Positions 42,146 through 50,584 of a DNA stretch of 64,000 nucleotides are shown here, piece by piece. Positions within the stretch are counted from its first letter, which is position 1. Each line of letters starts with the position of its first letter. The notes under the pieces were generated by a model. That model searched no databases, was not told where the DNA came from, and worked only from the letters and a program-made list of their open reading frames with translations. The stretch is from assembly GCA_038182865.1 (NCBI GenBank), contig CP116226.1:2914001-2978000 (forward strand). Reading direction: 5' to 3'. Both the position numbers and the translations under genes were made by a program. Origin of the DNA: Microbacterium enclense. Lineage in GTDB: Bacteria; Actinomycetota; Actinomycetes; Actinomycetales; Microbacteriaceae.

Positions 42146-42994
42146 TCAGGCCTCCACGATCTCGCCGTAGGTGTCGGGCCGACGGTCGCGGTAGAACTGC
42201 CAGTCGTCGCGCATCTGCTGCACGAGATCCATGTCGAGGTCGCGGATGAGCACGTCCTCGTGCTCGGACGAGCCGACGGCACCGACGTGGTTGCCGCGGG
42301 GGTCGATGACCTGGCTCGTGCCGTAGAACGACACGGCGTCGTCGCCGTATTCGTTGTCCTCGCGGCCCACGCGGTTGGGCTGCAGCACGAAGTAGCCGTT
42401 GGCGACGGCGGCGCAGGGACCCTCGACCTCCCACAGCCGGTTCGAGAGGCCGGGCTTGGTCGCATTGGGGTTGAAGACCATGTGCGCGCCGTTGAGGCCC
42501 AGCTCGCGCCACCCCTCGGGGAAGTGGCGGTCGTAGCAGATGTACATGCCCACCTTGCCGACGGCCGTGTCGAAGACGGGGTAGCCGAGGTTGCCGGGGC
42601 GGAAGTAGAACTTCTCCCAGAACTTCTCGAGGTGGGGGATGTGGTTCTTGCGGTAGCTGCCGAGCACCGTGCCGTCGGCGTCGACGAGCACCGAGGTGTT
42701 GTAGTAGACGCCCGTCTGGGCCTCTTCGTAGATGGGCAGCACCGACACGAGACCGAGCTCTTTCGCGAGCGCCGCGAAGCGCTGCACGATGGGCCCGTCG
42801 ACCGGCTCGGCATAGCGGTAGTACTTCTGGTCCTGCGTGATGCCGAAGTAGGGGCCGTAGAACAGCTCCTGGAAGCAGACGACCTGCGCCCCCGCGGCGG
42901 CTGCGTCGCGCGCGAACTGCTCGTGCTTGTCGAGCATCGATTCCTTGTCGCCGGTCCACGTCGTCTGCGTGATGGCCGCTCGCACCGTCGTCAT
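42146..42994 (-). CDS. Carbon-nitrogen hydrolase, N-carbamoyl-beta-alanine amidohydrolase-like
   Basis: 282-residue nitrilase-superfamily amidase. The catalytic triad is Glu in CFQELFYGPY, Lys in YRKNHIPHLE and Cys in YICYDRHFPEGWRELG. These segments resemble beta-ureidopropionase and N-carbamoyl putrescine amidohydrolase. GGGAGGAA lies before the ATG at 42994; an in-frame ATG further upstream would add residues overlapping the regulatory region and is less likely. First gene of the operon. It should release ammonia and CO2 from the N-carbamoyl product of dihydropyrimidinase. Confidence 0.92.
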   Translation of the reverse strand: MTTVRAAITQTTWTGDKESMLDKHEQFARDAAAAGAQVVCFQELFYGPYFGITQDQKYYRYAEPVDGPIVQRFAALAKELGLVSVLPIYEEAQTGVYYNTSVLVDADGTVLGSYRKNHIPHLEKFWEKFYFRPGNLGYPVFDTAVGKVGMYICYDRHFPEGWRELGLNGAHMVFNPNATKPGLSNRLWEVEGPCAAVANGYFVLQPNRVGREDNEYGDDAVSFYGTSQVIDPRGNHVGAVGSSEHEDVLIRDLDMDLVQQMRDDWQFYRDRRPDTYGEIVEA

Positions 42995-43012
42995 GGGGTT
43001 CCTCCCGCTCTC

Positions 43013-43079
43013 GACCGGCCACTGTCCGGTCGTGTCGTGTTCTGTTACTGTCGCGCCTGAACATTTCCCGACGATTTCC
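43013..43079. promoter_or_regulatory. Control region between pyrimidine operon and MocR gene
   Basis: The 117-bp divergent gap holds an inverted repeat GACCGG-7-CCGGTC (43013-43018/43026-43031) and two ATTTCC direct repeats 11 bp apart (43063 and 43074). Direct repeats one helical turn apart are common binding sites for MocR-type regulators. No convincing -35/-10 pair could be assigned. Confidence 0.4.
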
Positions 43080-43111
43080 ACGAGTGACACCCCCGTTAAT
43101 TGGAGGTCCGG

Positions 43112-44539
43112 ATGCTGGCGCCCGACACCCTCGTCGAACGCACCGCCGCGGGACTCGCCGCGGAGATCGCGCGATTGGTCAGCGAGGGCACGCTCCCGCC
43201 CGGTGACCGGCTCCCCACCGTGCGTCAGGTCGCCGCCGCCCTCGAGGTCTCGACCGGCACCGTCGCGACCGCGTGGCGTGCCCTCGCGGATGCCGGGGTC
43301 GTCACTTCACGCGGGAGGGCGGGAACGTTCGTCCGGTCGGAGCGGCGGGAGTGGCTGAGCCCGCGCGTCCGAGGACTCTCCGCCCCCGCCGTCGGCGCCC
43401 CGGTGTCCGTCCCGCCGGGGCTTGGAGACGGACGGCGGGGTCCGGCATCCGCCGGTCTGGACCTGTCTCTGGGGACGCCCGACCCCGCGATGCTCCCCTC
43501 GCTCGAACGGGCGCTCGCCCACGCGCGTCCCCGCGCCGACACCGGGCGTTACCACGATCTGCCGGTGCTGCCCGAGTTGCACGAGCTCCTGCGGGAGCAG
43601 TGGCCCGTGCGGGGGGTCGAGGCGATCACCGTGGTGGACGGGGCGTTCGACGGGATCTCCCGCGCCGTCGAGCAGGTCGTGCGGTTCGGCGACCGGGTGG
43701 CGGTGGAGTCGCCCGGGTTCCCCTACATCTTCGACCTCGTCGAGGCGACCGGAGGGGTGCCGCTCCCGCTCGAGAGCGACCGGGACGGCGTCCTTCCCTC
43801 CTCCCTCGCCCGCGCCCTGGCCCAGCGGCCCTCGACGCTCGTACTCCAGCCGCGCGCGCAGAACCCGACGGGGGCGTCGATGTCGTTCGAGCGCGCGCGG
43901 CGCCTCGCCGACGTGTTGCTCACGGTGCCCGGCGGTACCCGGGTGACGGTGATCGAAGACGACCACTCCGCGCTCATCGCTTCGGCTCCACCCGTGACGC
44001 TCGCACTCTGGATCCCCGGGCAGGTCGTACACGTGCGCGGATTCTCCAAGTCGCACGGACCCGATCTGCGGATCGCCGCCCTCGGCGGCCCCGCGGAGAT
44101 CGTCGAACGCATCATCCGCCGCCGCATGCTGGGCCCGGGGTGGACGTCGCGACTGCTGCAGGCGATCCTGCTCGAGTTGCTCACGGACCCGCGCTCGATC
44201 GCGCCGGTGCGCACCGCCCGTCTGATCTACCGGGACCGCCTCGACCGCCTCGCCGCGGGGCTCCGCCGCCTGGGTGTCGACGTCGGCGAGCCGGACGGCA
44301 TCAACCTGTGGATGCCGGTACGCGACGAACGCGCCGCCCTCGTGCACCTCGCGGCCGAGGGGATCGCGGTGGCTGCCGGGACCCCGTTCGTCGTGGACGT
44401 GCCGACAGAGGCGGGCGTCGCGGACGGTGGAGCGAGTGTCGGCGGGTGGGTCCGGGTCACCGGGGGATCGGTGGTCGAGAACGTGCGCCTCGTCGCCGAG
44501 GCGCTCGCGCGAGCGGCCGTCGCCGCGCCTGTTTCGTGA
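43112..44539 (+). CDS. MocR/PdxR-family regulator (GntR helix-turn-helix fused to aminotransferase)
   Basis: 475 residues. A GntR winged helix at residues 5-75 (GDRLPTVRQVAAALEVSTGTVATAWRAL) is followed by a Gly/Pro linker and a class I aminotransferase-like domain. The PLP-binding Lys is expected in VRGFSKSHGPDLRIAALGG. GGAGG lies six bases before the ATG, which decides the start over a TTG 12 bases upstream. Divergent from the pyrimidine/hydantoin operon, so it probably senses PLP with an amino acid such as beta-alanine and regulates that operon. Confidence 0.92.
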   Translation: MLAPDTLVERTAAGLAAEIARLVSEGTLPPGDRLPTVRQVAAALEVSTGTVATAWRALADAGVVTSRGRAGTFVRSERREWLSPRVRGLSAPAVGAPVSVPPGLGDGRRGPASAGLDLSLGTPDPAMLPSLERALAHARPRADTGRYHDLPVLPELHELLREQWPVRGVEAITVVDGAFDGISRAVEQVVRFGDRVAVESPGFPYIFDLVEATGGVPLPLESDRDGVLPSSLARALAQRPSTLVLQPRAQNPTGASMSFERARRLADVLLTVPGGTRVTVIEDDHSALIASAPPVTLALWIPGQVVHVRGFSKSHGPDLRIAALGGPAEIVERIIRRRMLGPGWTSRLLQAILLELLTDPRSIAPVRTARLIYRDRLDRLAAGLRRLGVDVGEPDGINLWMPVRDERAALVHLAAEGIAVAAGTPFVVDVPTEAGVADGGASVGGWVRVTGGSVVENVRLVAEALARAAVAAPVS

Positions 44540-44586
44540 CCGTCCCGGGACTCGTCAACCCCGGCGCCGGACTCCCGAGTGGCTTC

Positions 44587-44592
44587 TACGCT
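44587..44592 (+). promoter_or_regulatory. -10 element TACGCT for leaderless aldo/keto reductase gene
   Basis: TACGCT is followed by six bases and the ATG at 44599, with no Shine-Dalgarno sequence. Confidence 0.55.
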
Positions 44593-44598
44593 GGATGC

Positions 44599-45435
44599 AT
44601 GACCGTTCCTTCTGTTCAGCTCAACGACGGAAACTCCATCCCCCAGCTCGGCTACGGCGTGTTCCTCGTGCCCGCCGACGACGCCGAGCGCGCCGTGTCC
44701 GAGGCGCTCGAGGTCGGCTACCGCCACATCGACACCGCCGCCATCTACAAGAACGAAGAGGGTGTCGGCCGCGCGATCGCCGCCAGCGGCATCCCGCGCG
44801 ACGAGCTCTTCGTGACCACGAAGCTCTGGAACGACCGGCACGACGGCGACGAGCCGCTCGCGGCGATCGATGAGAGCCTGCAGAAGCTGCAGCTCGACGC
44901 CGTCGACCTGTACCTCGTCCACTGGCCGACGCCGAAGAAGGACAACTACGTCCACGCGTGGCAGAAGCTGATCGAGATCCGCGACGCAGGCAAGACCCGC
45001 TCGATCGGCGTCTCGAACTTCCTCGTGCCGCACCTCGAGCGGATCGTCGCCGAGACCGGTGTCACCCCCGCGGTGAACCAGGTCGAGCTGCACCCTGCCC
45101 TCAGCCAGCGCGAGATCGCCGCCTGGGGCGCCGAGCACGACATGCACATCGAGTCGTGGGGCCCGCTCGGCCAGGGCAAGTACGACCTGTTCGAGATCCC
45201 CGCGGTGAAGGATGCCGCCGAGGCCCACGGCAAGAGCCCGGCCCAGGCGGTGCTGCGCTGGCACATCCAGCACGGCTTCATCGTCTTCCCCAAGTCGGTG
45301 CGTCGCGAGCGTCTCGAGGAGAACTTCGCCCTCTTCGACTTCGAGCTGACCGCCGACGAAATGGCCGCGATCGATGCCGTCGACCCGGGCGACGACTCCG
45401 GTCGCGTGGGTACGCACCCCGACGACCTGAACTGA
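44599..45435 (+). CDS. Aldo/keto reductase (2,5-diketo-gluconate reductase-like)
   Basis: 278-residue NADPH-dependent carbonyl reductase. The catalytic tetrad is visible: Asp in HIDTAAIY, Tyr in the same segment (AAIYKNEEGVG), Lys in VTTKLWN and His in LVHWPTP. The cofactor motif is FPKSVRRERLEENFALFDFEL. Length and motifs match the AKR5-type enzymes of actinobacteria. Substrate not readable. It is followed 17 bases later by the DUF255 gene. Confidence 0.94.
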   Translation: MTVPSVQLNDGNSIPQLGYGVFLVPADDAERAVSEALEVGYRHIDTAAIYKNEEGVGRAIAASGIPRDELFVTTKLWNDRHDGDEPLAAIDESLQKLQLDAVDLYLVHWPTPKKDNYVHAWQKLIEIRDAGKTRSIGVSNFLVPHLERIVAETGVTPAVNQVELHPALSQREIAAWGAEHDMHIESWGPLGQGKYDLFEIPAVKDAAEAHGKSPAQAVLRWHIQHGFIVFPKSVRRERLEENFALFDFELTADEMAAIDAVDPGDDSGRVGTHPDDLN

Positions 45436-45452
45436 CCCCAGCGCACGCGCGC

Positions 45453-47270
45453 ATGAACCGCCTCGCGAACGCCTCGAGCCCCTACCTCCGGGCCCACGCC
45501 GACAACCCCGTCGCGTGGTTCCCGTGGGGGGCCGAGGCGTTCGCGCTCGCGGCCGAGCGAGACGTCCCCGTGATGGTCTCGATCGGCTACAGCACCTGCC
45601 ACTGGTGTCACGTCATGGCGCGCGAGTCGTTCCAGGATGCCGAGACCGCCGGCATCCTGAACGAGGGCTTCGTGTCGATCAAGGTCGACCGCGAGGAGCA
45701 TCCCGACGTGGATGCCGCCTACCTCGACGCCGCGTCCGCGTTCACGCCGCACCTCGGGTGGCCGCTGACGGTGTTCGCGACGCCCGAGGGGCGCGTGTTC
45801 TACGCCGGCACGTACTTCCCGCCGACGCCGCGCCCGCCGCAGGCGTCGTTCCGGCAGGTGCTCGCCGCCGTCCGCGAGGCGTGGACCGAGCGCCGCGACG
45901 AGGTGCACGCCACGGGCTCCTCGCTCCGCGACGCCCTCGCCGCGGCGGTCACCTCGTCCGCCGACACCTCGCCGACCCTCGACCAGCTCGCTGACGCTGC
46001 CCGGACGGTCGCCGCCCGCGAGGACCGCGAGTACGCGGGGTTCGCCGCGGGCCCGGCGTTCGAGACCCCGAAGTTCCCCAACACCCCGGTCCTGCGGTTC
46101 CTCCAGCACCCCGCGCTGGCGGCGGAGGCCCCGGAGGCCGCGGCCGTGGCATCCCGAGCCCTCGCCGCCATGGTGGCGTCCGACCTGCACGACACCGTCG
46201 AGGGCGGCTTCTTCCGCTACGCGACCCGCCGCGACTGGAGCGTTCCGCACTACGAGCGCATGCTCACCGACAACGCCGGCCTCGTCGAGGTCGCCCTCGC
46301 CGCCGGCGACGAGGCGACCGCCACCGACGCGGCCCGCTTCCTCGTCGACGTGCTGCAGCTCCCCTCCGGCGGGATCGCCGCCGCGCAAGACTCCGAGTCG
46401 ATCATCCACGGCGTGCGCAACGAGGGCGGGTACTACCGCGTCGCCGACCGATCGGGGCTGCAGCCTCCGGCCCTCGACGCGAAGGTGGTGACCGGCTGGA
46501 ACGGCCACGCGATCGCGGCGCTCGCCGCCGCCGGAACCCCCACCGACCCGCGCTTCCTCGAAGCCGCGCGGTGGGTCGCCGACGCGGTGCTCGAGAGCAA
46601 CGTCGCCGACGACGGCACGCTCCGTCGCGCGTCTCTCGACGAGATCCGCTCCACGGCTCCCGCCACGCTCGAGGATTACGGCGGACTCGCTCGCGGCCTC
46701 CTCGCCCTCGCGCGCGCCACCGGCGAGGTCGCCTACGCCGAGCGCGCCCGGGCGCTGATCGATCTCTGCCTCGGTGACGACGGCATCCATCCTCCGGGCG
46801 GTGGCGACCCGGTGCTCGTCGCGCAGGGGATGCAGCCGCACGGCGTCCCGAGCGACGGCGCGTCGCCTTCCGGTCCCTCGGCCTTCGCCGCCGCGGCTCT
46901 CGATCTGTGGCGGCTCGGGGCGGGTGAGCGGTATCGCGCCGCGGCAGAGGTGCTCGTGCGCGCGGCGGCGGGCTCGGCGCTGTCGGCGCCGCTCGCGCAC
47001 GGCGCGATCCTCGAGGTGGCGGTGGGGCTGGCATCCGCCCCCCGTCAGGTCGTCGTCGTGGGCGAACCGGATGCCGAGATCGCCGACGCCGCGCGCCGCG
47101 TCGCCGCCGACGTGGTCGCGGTGGTGTCACCCGACCAGGCTGTCGCGTTCGCCGACGCCGGCTTCGAGCTGTTCGCGGGAAAGACCGCGCTGAGCGGGGA
47201 GGCCACCGCCTACGACTGCCGCGCATTCACGTGTGCGCTGCCGACGACGGATCCCGCGCGGCTGGTCTGA
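45453..47270 (+). CDS. DUF255 thioredoxin-like protein (YyaL/SSP411 family)
   Basis: 605-residue two-domain protein. The N-terminal thioredoxin-like domain starts NRLANASSPYLRAHADNPVAWFPWGAEAF and has the CHWCH motif near residue 51. The C-terminal part is an (alpha/alpha)6-like barrel with the DAKVVTGWNGHAIAALA segment. Length is below the usual 650-700 of the family because the barrel seems compact. Function of the family is poorly known; a redox or sugar-epimerase-like role has been suggested from fold alone. Confidence 0.9.
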   Translation: MNRLANASSPYLRAHADNPVAWFPWGAEAFALAAERDVPVMVSIGYSTCHWCHVMARESFQDAETAGILNEGFVSIKVDREEHPDVDAAYLDAASAFTPHLGWPLTVFATPEGRVFYAGTYFPPTPRPPQASFRQVLAAVREAWTERRDEVHATGSSLRDALAAAVTSSADTSPTLDQLADAARTVAAREDREYAGFAAGPAFETPKFPNTPVLRFLQHPALAAEAPEAAAVASRALAAMVASDLHDTVEGGFFRYATRRDWSVPHYERMLTDNAGLVEVALAAGDEATATDAARFLVDVLQLPSGGIAAAQDSESIIHGVRNEGGYYRVADRSGLQPPALDAKVVTGWNGHAIAALAAAGTPTDPRFLEAARWVADAVLESNVADDGTLRRASLDEIRSTAPATLEDYGGLARGLLALARATGEVAYAERARALIDLCLGDDGIHPPGGGDPVLVAQGMQPHGVPSDGASPSGPSAFAAAALDLWRLGAGERYRAAAEVLVRAAAGSALSAPLAHGAILEVAVGLASAPRQVVVVGEPDAEIADAARRVAADVVAVVSPDQAVAFADAGFELFAGKTALSGEATAYDCRAFTCALPTTDPARLV

Positions 47271-47287
47271 GCGCCTTCCGGTGGTTA

Positions 47288-47362
47288 CGGATCCGGAGAA
47301 CGGCCGCAGATCCGGAGCCACGACGTGAATCGGTCCGGATCCGACTCCCGTCTCCGGATCCG
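47288..47362. terminator. Nested hairpins between convergent genes
   Basis: The outer perfect 12-bp repeat (47288-47299 with 47351-47362) encloses an inner 8-bp repeat GATCCGGA/TCCGGATC (47309-47316 with 47334-47341). All four arms share the core ATCCGGA or its complement. It lies between the DUF255 and AAA genes and is probably a bidirectional terminator. Confidence 0.65.
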
Positions 47363-47363
47363 C

Positions 47364-48125
47364 TCACTCCAGCAGGTGCCGCAGATACCTCCCCGGGGCC
47401 TCCAGGAAGCCGCGGTGCAACCGCACCAGATCCAGATCCTCCCAGGCGCTCTCGCGGATGCCCCACTCGCCGAGCTCGAGGATCGCGGCCCCCGGCAGCG
47501 CGGCCAGCACGGGGGAGTGCGTGGCGCAGATCACCTGCGTGCCGCGGGAGCGCATGCGATCGAGGGATGCCAGCCAGCGCAGGGTGGACGAGAACGACAG
47601 CGCGGCCTCGGGCTCGTCGAGGCACGCCAGGCCGGCGACGTAGCGCTCGTGGTCGAGCACCTCGTCGAGGAGGCTGTTGAACGACTCGCCGTGACTCATC
47701 TCGTGCAGGCTGGGCGCCGGGCCGCCGAGATCGTCGCGCCACGAGTAGTAGCTGTGCATCGTCTCTGCGCGGAGGAAGAAGCCCCATCGCGGGGCGCGGG
47801 GACTCCGCTCGATGCGCAGCCACTCGCCCAGCGGGCTCTCGGTGCGCCGGGTCTCGCCCCCGCCGTTCGTCGACCCGCCCTCGGCCGGGAGTCCGGCCGC
47901 TTCCGCGATGCCCTCGATCAGCGTCGATTTGCCGGAGCCGTTCTCGCCGACGAGGAAGGTCACCCCGGGGCCGAACTCCCACCCGTCGCCGGCCGCGACC
48001 TCGAGGAACTGCGCGACCGCCGGGATGCTCGCCGGCCACGCACCCTGCTCGACGGGAGCGTCGCGGAACAGCTTCACCCGCTGCACCGGACGCGGGTCGT
48101 GGAGCCACTCGTCGCCGCGCGTCAC
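47364..48125 (-). CDS. AAA-family ATPase (ABC-like ATP-binding domain, soluble)
   Basis: 253 residues, GTG start. Walker A is LVGENGSGKSTL near residue 60, Walker B CLDEPEAALSF, and the switch His lies in ICATHSPVLAALPGAAILELGEWG. The signature-like segment is EMSHGESFNSLL. The pattern is that of short AAA_15/AAA_21 or RecF/OLD-like ATPases. No nuclease or toxin partner is visible, and the gene lies five bases from the mannosyltransferase gene. Function unknown. Confidence 0.85.
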   Translation of the reverse strand: MTRGDEWLHDPRPVQRVKLFRDAPVEQGAWPASIPAVAQFLEVAAGDGWEFGPGVTFLVGENGSGKSTLIEGIAEAAGLPAEGGSTNGGGETRRTESPLGEWLRIERSPRAPRWGFFLRAETMHSYYSWRDDLGGPAPSLHEMSHGESFNSLLDEVLDHERYVAGLACLDEPEAALSFSSTLRWLASLDRMRSRGTQVICATHSPVLAALPGAAILELGEWGIRESAWEDLDLVRLHRGFLEAPGRYLRHLLE

Positions 48126-48129
48126 GTCG

Positions 48130-49704
48130 TCAGATCCAGGTGGGCAGCCAGTTGTGGAGGCGCCAGAACTCGTATGGCACCGGGAGCCCCGCCCACACGG
48201 GGTACCAGAAAGCGGAGATCAGCAGGCAGACGGCGAGGAAGACGATGACGATCCCTTGCCCGTTCGCCCGCGTCATGCCTCGTATGCCGCGGGCGATGTC
48301 GCGCACGGCGAACGCGAGGGCGAGCACGAGGAACGGCAGCATCGTCACCGTGTAGAACTGGAAGATCGTGCGCTCGGGGTACAGCAGCCAGGGCACGTAG
48401 GTCGCGGCGAGGCCCGTCAGCACGAGCGCGTAACGCCCGTCCCGCACGAGCACGACGCGCACCAGCAGATAGAGGGATGCCGCGATCCCGGCCCACCAGA
48501 TGAGGGGGTTCGCGAGGCTGGAGATCGCTTCCGTGCAGCCGCTCGGCAGACCGCAGCCGTTGACGCCGTAGTCGTCCTGGTGCCAGTACATCGAGGTCGG
48601 ACGGATGAGGAACGGCCACTGCCACGCGGGGCTCGCGTAGCTGTGCGGAGTGACCAGGCCGACGTGGAATCTGTACATCGCCTCGTGGTACATCCAGAGG
48701 CTCTGCAGGGGCTGCGGCACCCACGACCAGAATCCGGTCTCCGGCCCGGGGGTCCTGCGCATGTAGCCCCCGGCGGTGAACAGCCACCCCGACCAGCTGG
48801 CCAGGTAGACGACCGCCGCAACCGGCACCAGAAGGACGAACGAGGCGAGGCCTTGGCGGACGGCATCCATCGGCCACTGACCGATGCCGGCGCGACGGCG
48901 AGCGAGCGCGTCGGTCACGACGGCGTAGATGCCGACGGCCGCGAGGACGTACAGGCCCGACCACTTCACCGCCGTCGCGGCGCCCGCGGCGGCGCCGGCG
49001 GCGAGAAGCCACGGGCGGTTCCACAGGATGGGCCCCCACATCGGCGGGTCGCCCTCGCGGGCCGCCAGGAGCGCCGCGAGTCGATCGCCGGTGCGCCGAT
49101 GATCCAGGGCGACGAACCAGAATGTCAGCACCACGAAGAACGTGAGGAAGATGTCGAGCAGCGCGATGCGGCTCAGCACGATCCCCAGGCCGTCGATCGC
49201 GAAGAGACCGGATGCCACGGTCGCCAGCGGAAGGGATCGCGTGAGCGTGCGCGCGAACAGGTAGATCAGCAGGACGGTGGCCGTGCCGAACACGGCGGCG
49301 GCGATCCGCCAGCCCGTCGCCGAGTCGGCGCCGAACACGGCCATGCCGGCACCGATGAGGATGCGTCCGAGCGGGGGATGGACCACGTAGCTCCCGATGC
49401 CGGTGAAGGCGTCGGTGTCGCCGGCGGCGAACTGCGTATCGGTGAAGTCGGTCGGCCAGGTCGAGGGGTACCCGAGCACCCATTGGCTCCACGCGTCTTT
49501 GACGTAGTAGGTCTCGTCGAAGACGAGCTGGTGCGGGTTACCGATGTCGATGAGGCGCAGCACAGCCGCGACGAGGGTCACGAGCGCCGGGGCGAGCCAG
49601 CGCCACAGGCGCAGACCCCGGGGGTCGCCGAGCAGCGCGTCACGCCACCGGTCGAGGCGCGTGCGCTCGATCGGGGGGAGCAGAGGGGAGACGTCGGTGC
49701 TCAC
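48130..49704 (-). CDS. pmt: Polyprenyl-phosphate-mannose--protein mannosyltransferase
   Basis: 524-residue GT39 membrane glycosyltransferase adding mannose from polyprenyl-phosphate mannose to Ser/Thr of exported proteins. About ten to twelve membrane helices. The first extracytoplasmic loop carries the catalytic DE motif in FDETYYVKDAW, and HPPLGRILIG follows. GTG start, with TAGGCT seven bases upstream on the minus strand. It is divergent from rsmI, an arrangement also known in Mycobacterium tuberculosis (Rv1002c/Rv1003). Confidence 0.95.
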   Translation of the reverse strand: MSTDVSPLLPPIERTRLDRWRDALLGDPRGLRLWRWLAPALVTLVAAVLRLIDIGNPHQLVFDETYYVKDAWSQWVLGYPSTWPTDFTDTQFAAGDTDAFTGIGSYVVHPPLGRILIGAGMAVFGADSATGWRIAAAVFGTATVLLIYLFARTLTRSLPLATVASGLFAIDGLGIVLSRIALLDIFLTFFVVLTFWFVALDHRRTGDRLAALLAAREGDPPMWGPILWNRPWLLAAGAAAGAATAVKWSGLYVLAAVGIYAVVTDALARRRAGIGQWPMDAVRQGLASFVLLVPVAAVVYLASWSGWLFTAGGYMRRTPGPETGFWSWVPQPLQSLWMYHEAMYRFHVGLVTPHSYASPAWQWPFLIRPTSMYWHQDDYGVNGCGLPSGCTEAISSLANPLIWWAGIAASLYLLVRVVLVRDGRYALVLTGLAATYVPWLLYPERTIFQFYTVTMLPFLVLALAFAVRDIARGIRGMTRANGQGIVIVFLAVCLLISAFWYPVWAGLPVPYEFWRLHNWLPTWI

Positions 49705-49711
49705 GGCCCCC

Positions 49712-49721
49712 AGCCTAAGGT
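49712..49721. promoter_or_regulatory. Overlapping divergent -10 elements for pmt and rsmI
   Basis: TAGGCT on the minus strand (49717-49712) and TAAGGT on the plus strand (49716-49721) share two bases. Each lies 6-7 bases from its GTG start (49704 and 49728). Both genes look leaderless and only 23 bp separate them. Confidence 0.65.
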
Positions 49722-49727
49722 GGAACG

Positions 49728-50546
49728 GTGATCATCCTCGCGGCGACCCCCATCGGCAATCTGGGGGACGCCTCGCGTCGCCTGGTCGACGCGTTGGAGA
49801 ACGCCACGGTCGTCGCCGCGGAGGACACCCGCACCACCCAGCGCCTGCTCGCGGGGCTCGGTGTCGAGAACCGCCCGCGGCTCATCGCCCTGCACGACCA
49901 CAATGAGAAGGAACGCGCCGCCGAGCTCGTCGAGCTGGCGCGCGAGGACGACCTCCTGGTACTGAGCGACGCCGGCATGCCGACCGTCAGCGACCCCGGG
50001 TACGGGCTGGTTGCCGCGGCCGCCGCCGCGGGCGTCACGGTCACCGCCCTCCCCGGTCCGAGCGCCGTCGTGACCGCGCTCGCCGTGGCGGGGCTTCCCA
50101 CCGATCGCTTCGCTTTCGAGGGCTTTCCCCGCCGTAAGCCCGGTGAACGGCGCAAAGCCTTCGCGCAGCTGGCATCGGAGGAGCGGACTCTGGTGTTCTT
50201 CGAGTCGCCGTCGAGGCTGGCATCCACCCTCGACGACCTCGCCGCCACCTTCGGCGCCGATCGGCCCGCCGCGGTCTGTCGGGAGCTGACGAAGCTCTAC
50301 GAGGAGGTCAAGCGCGGCACCCTCGCCGAGCTCGCTGCATGGGCGGCCGAGGGGGTGCGGGGCGAGATCGCGATCGTCGTCGGCGGAGCCACGGCACGAG
50401 AGGTGGCGTTCCCGGATGCCGTGACCCAGGTGCTCGAACTCGTGCGGGGCGGTATGCGGCTCAAGGACGCGGCGTCCGAGGTGGCGTCGCTCACCGGTCA
50501 CCCGTCGCGCGAGCTGTATCAGGCGGGTCTCGCGGTCAAGCGCTGA
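49728..50546 (+). CDS. rsmI: 16S rRNA 2'-O-ribose C1402 methyltransferase
   Basis: 272-residue SAM-dependent tetrapyrrole-methylase-fold enzyme. Landmarks are ILAATPIGNLGDASRRL, AEDTRTTQRLL, LVLSDAGMPTVSDPG, TALPGPSAVVTALAVAGLPTDRFAFEGF and VCRELTKLYEEVKRG. It methylates C1402 of 16S rRNA in the decoding centre. GTG start chosen because TAAGGT lies six bases upstream. Confidence 0.96.
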   Translation: MIILAATPIGNLGDASRRLVDALENATVVAAEDTRTTQRLLAGLGVENRPRLIALHDHNEKERAAELVELAREDDLLVLSDAGMPTVSDPGYGLVAAAAAAGVTVTALPGPSAVVTALAVAGLPTDRFAFEGFPRRKPGERRKAFAQLASEERTLVFFESPSRLASTLDDLAATFGADRPAAVCRELTKLYEEVKRGTLAELAAWAAEGVRGEIAIVVGGATAREVAFPDAVTQVLELVRGGMRLKDAASEVASLTGHPSRELYQAGLAVKR

Positions 50547-50547
50547 G

Positions 50548-50577
50548 CGCGGGGCGGACCGAGCGGTCCGCCCCGCG
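50548..50577. terminator. Bidirectional hairpin terminator
   Basis: A perfect 13-bp stem (50548-50560 with 50565-50577) with tetraloop GAGC, between convergent rsmI and the galactanase gene. Confidence 0.8.
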
Positions 50578-50584
50578 TCGAGCT

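Noticed and set aside
44539..44598. CCGGCGCCGG palindrome as a regulatory site between MocR and aldo/keto reductase genes
   Set aside because: Short GC palindromes are frequent at this base composition. It does not align with the promoter of the reductase gene.
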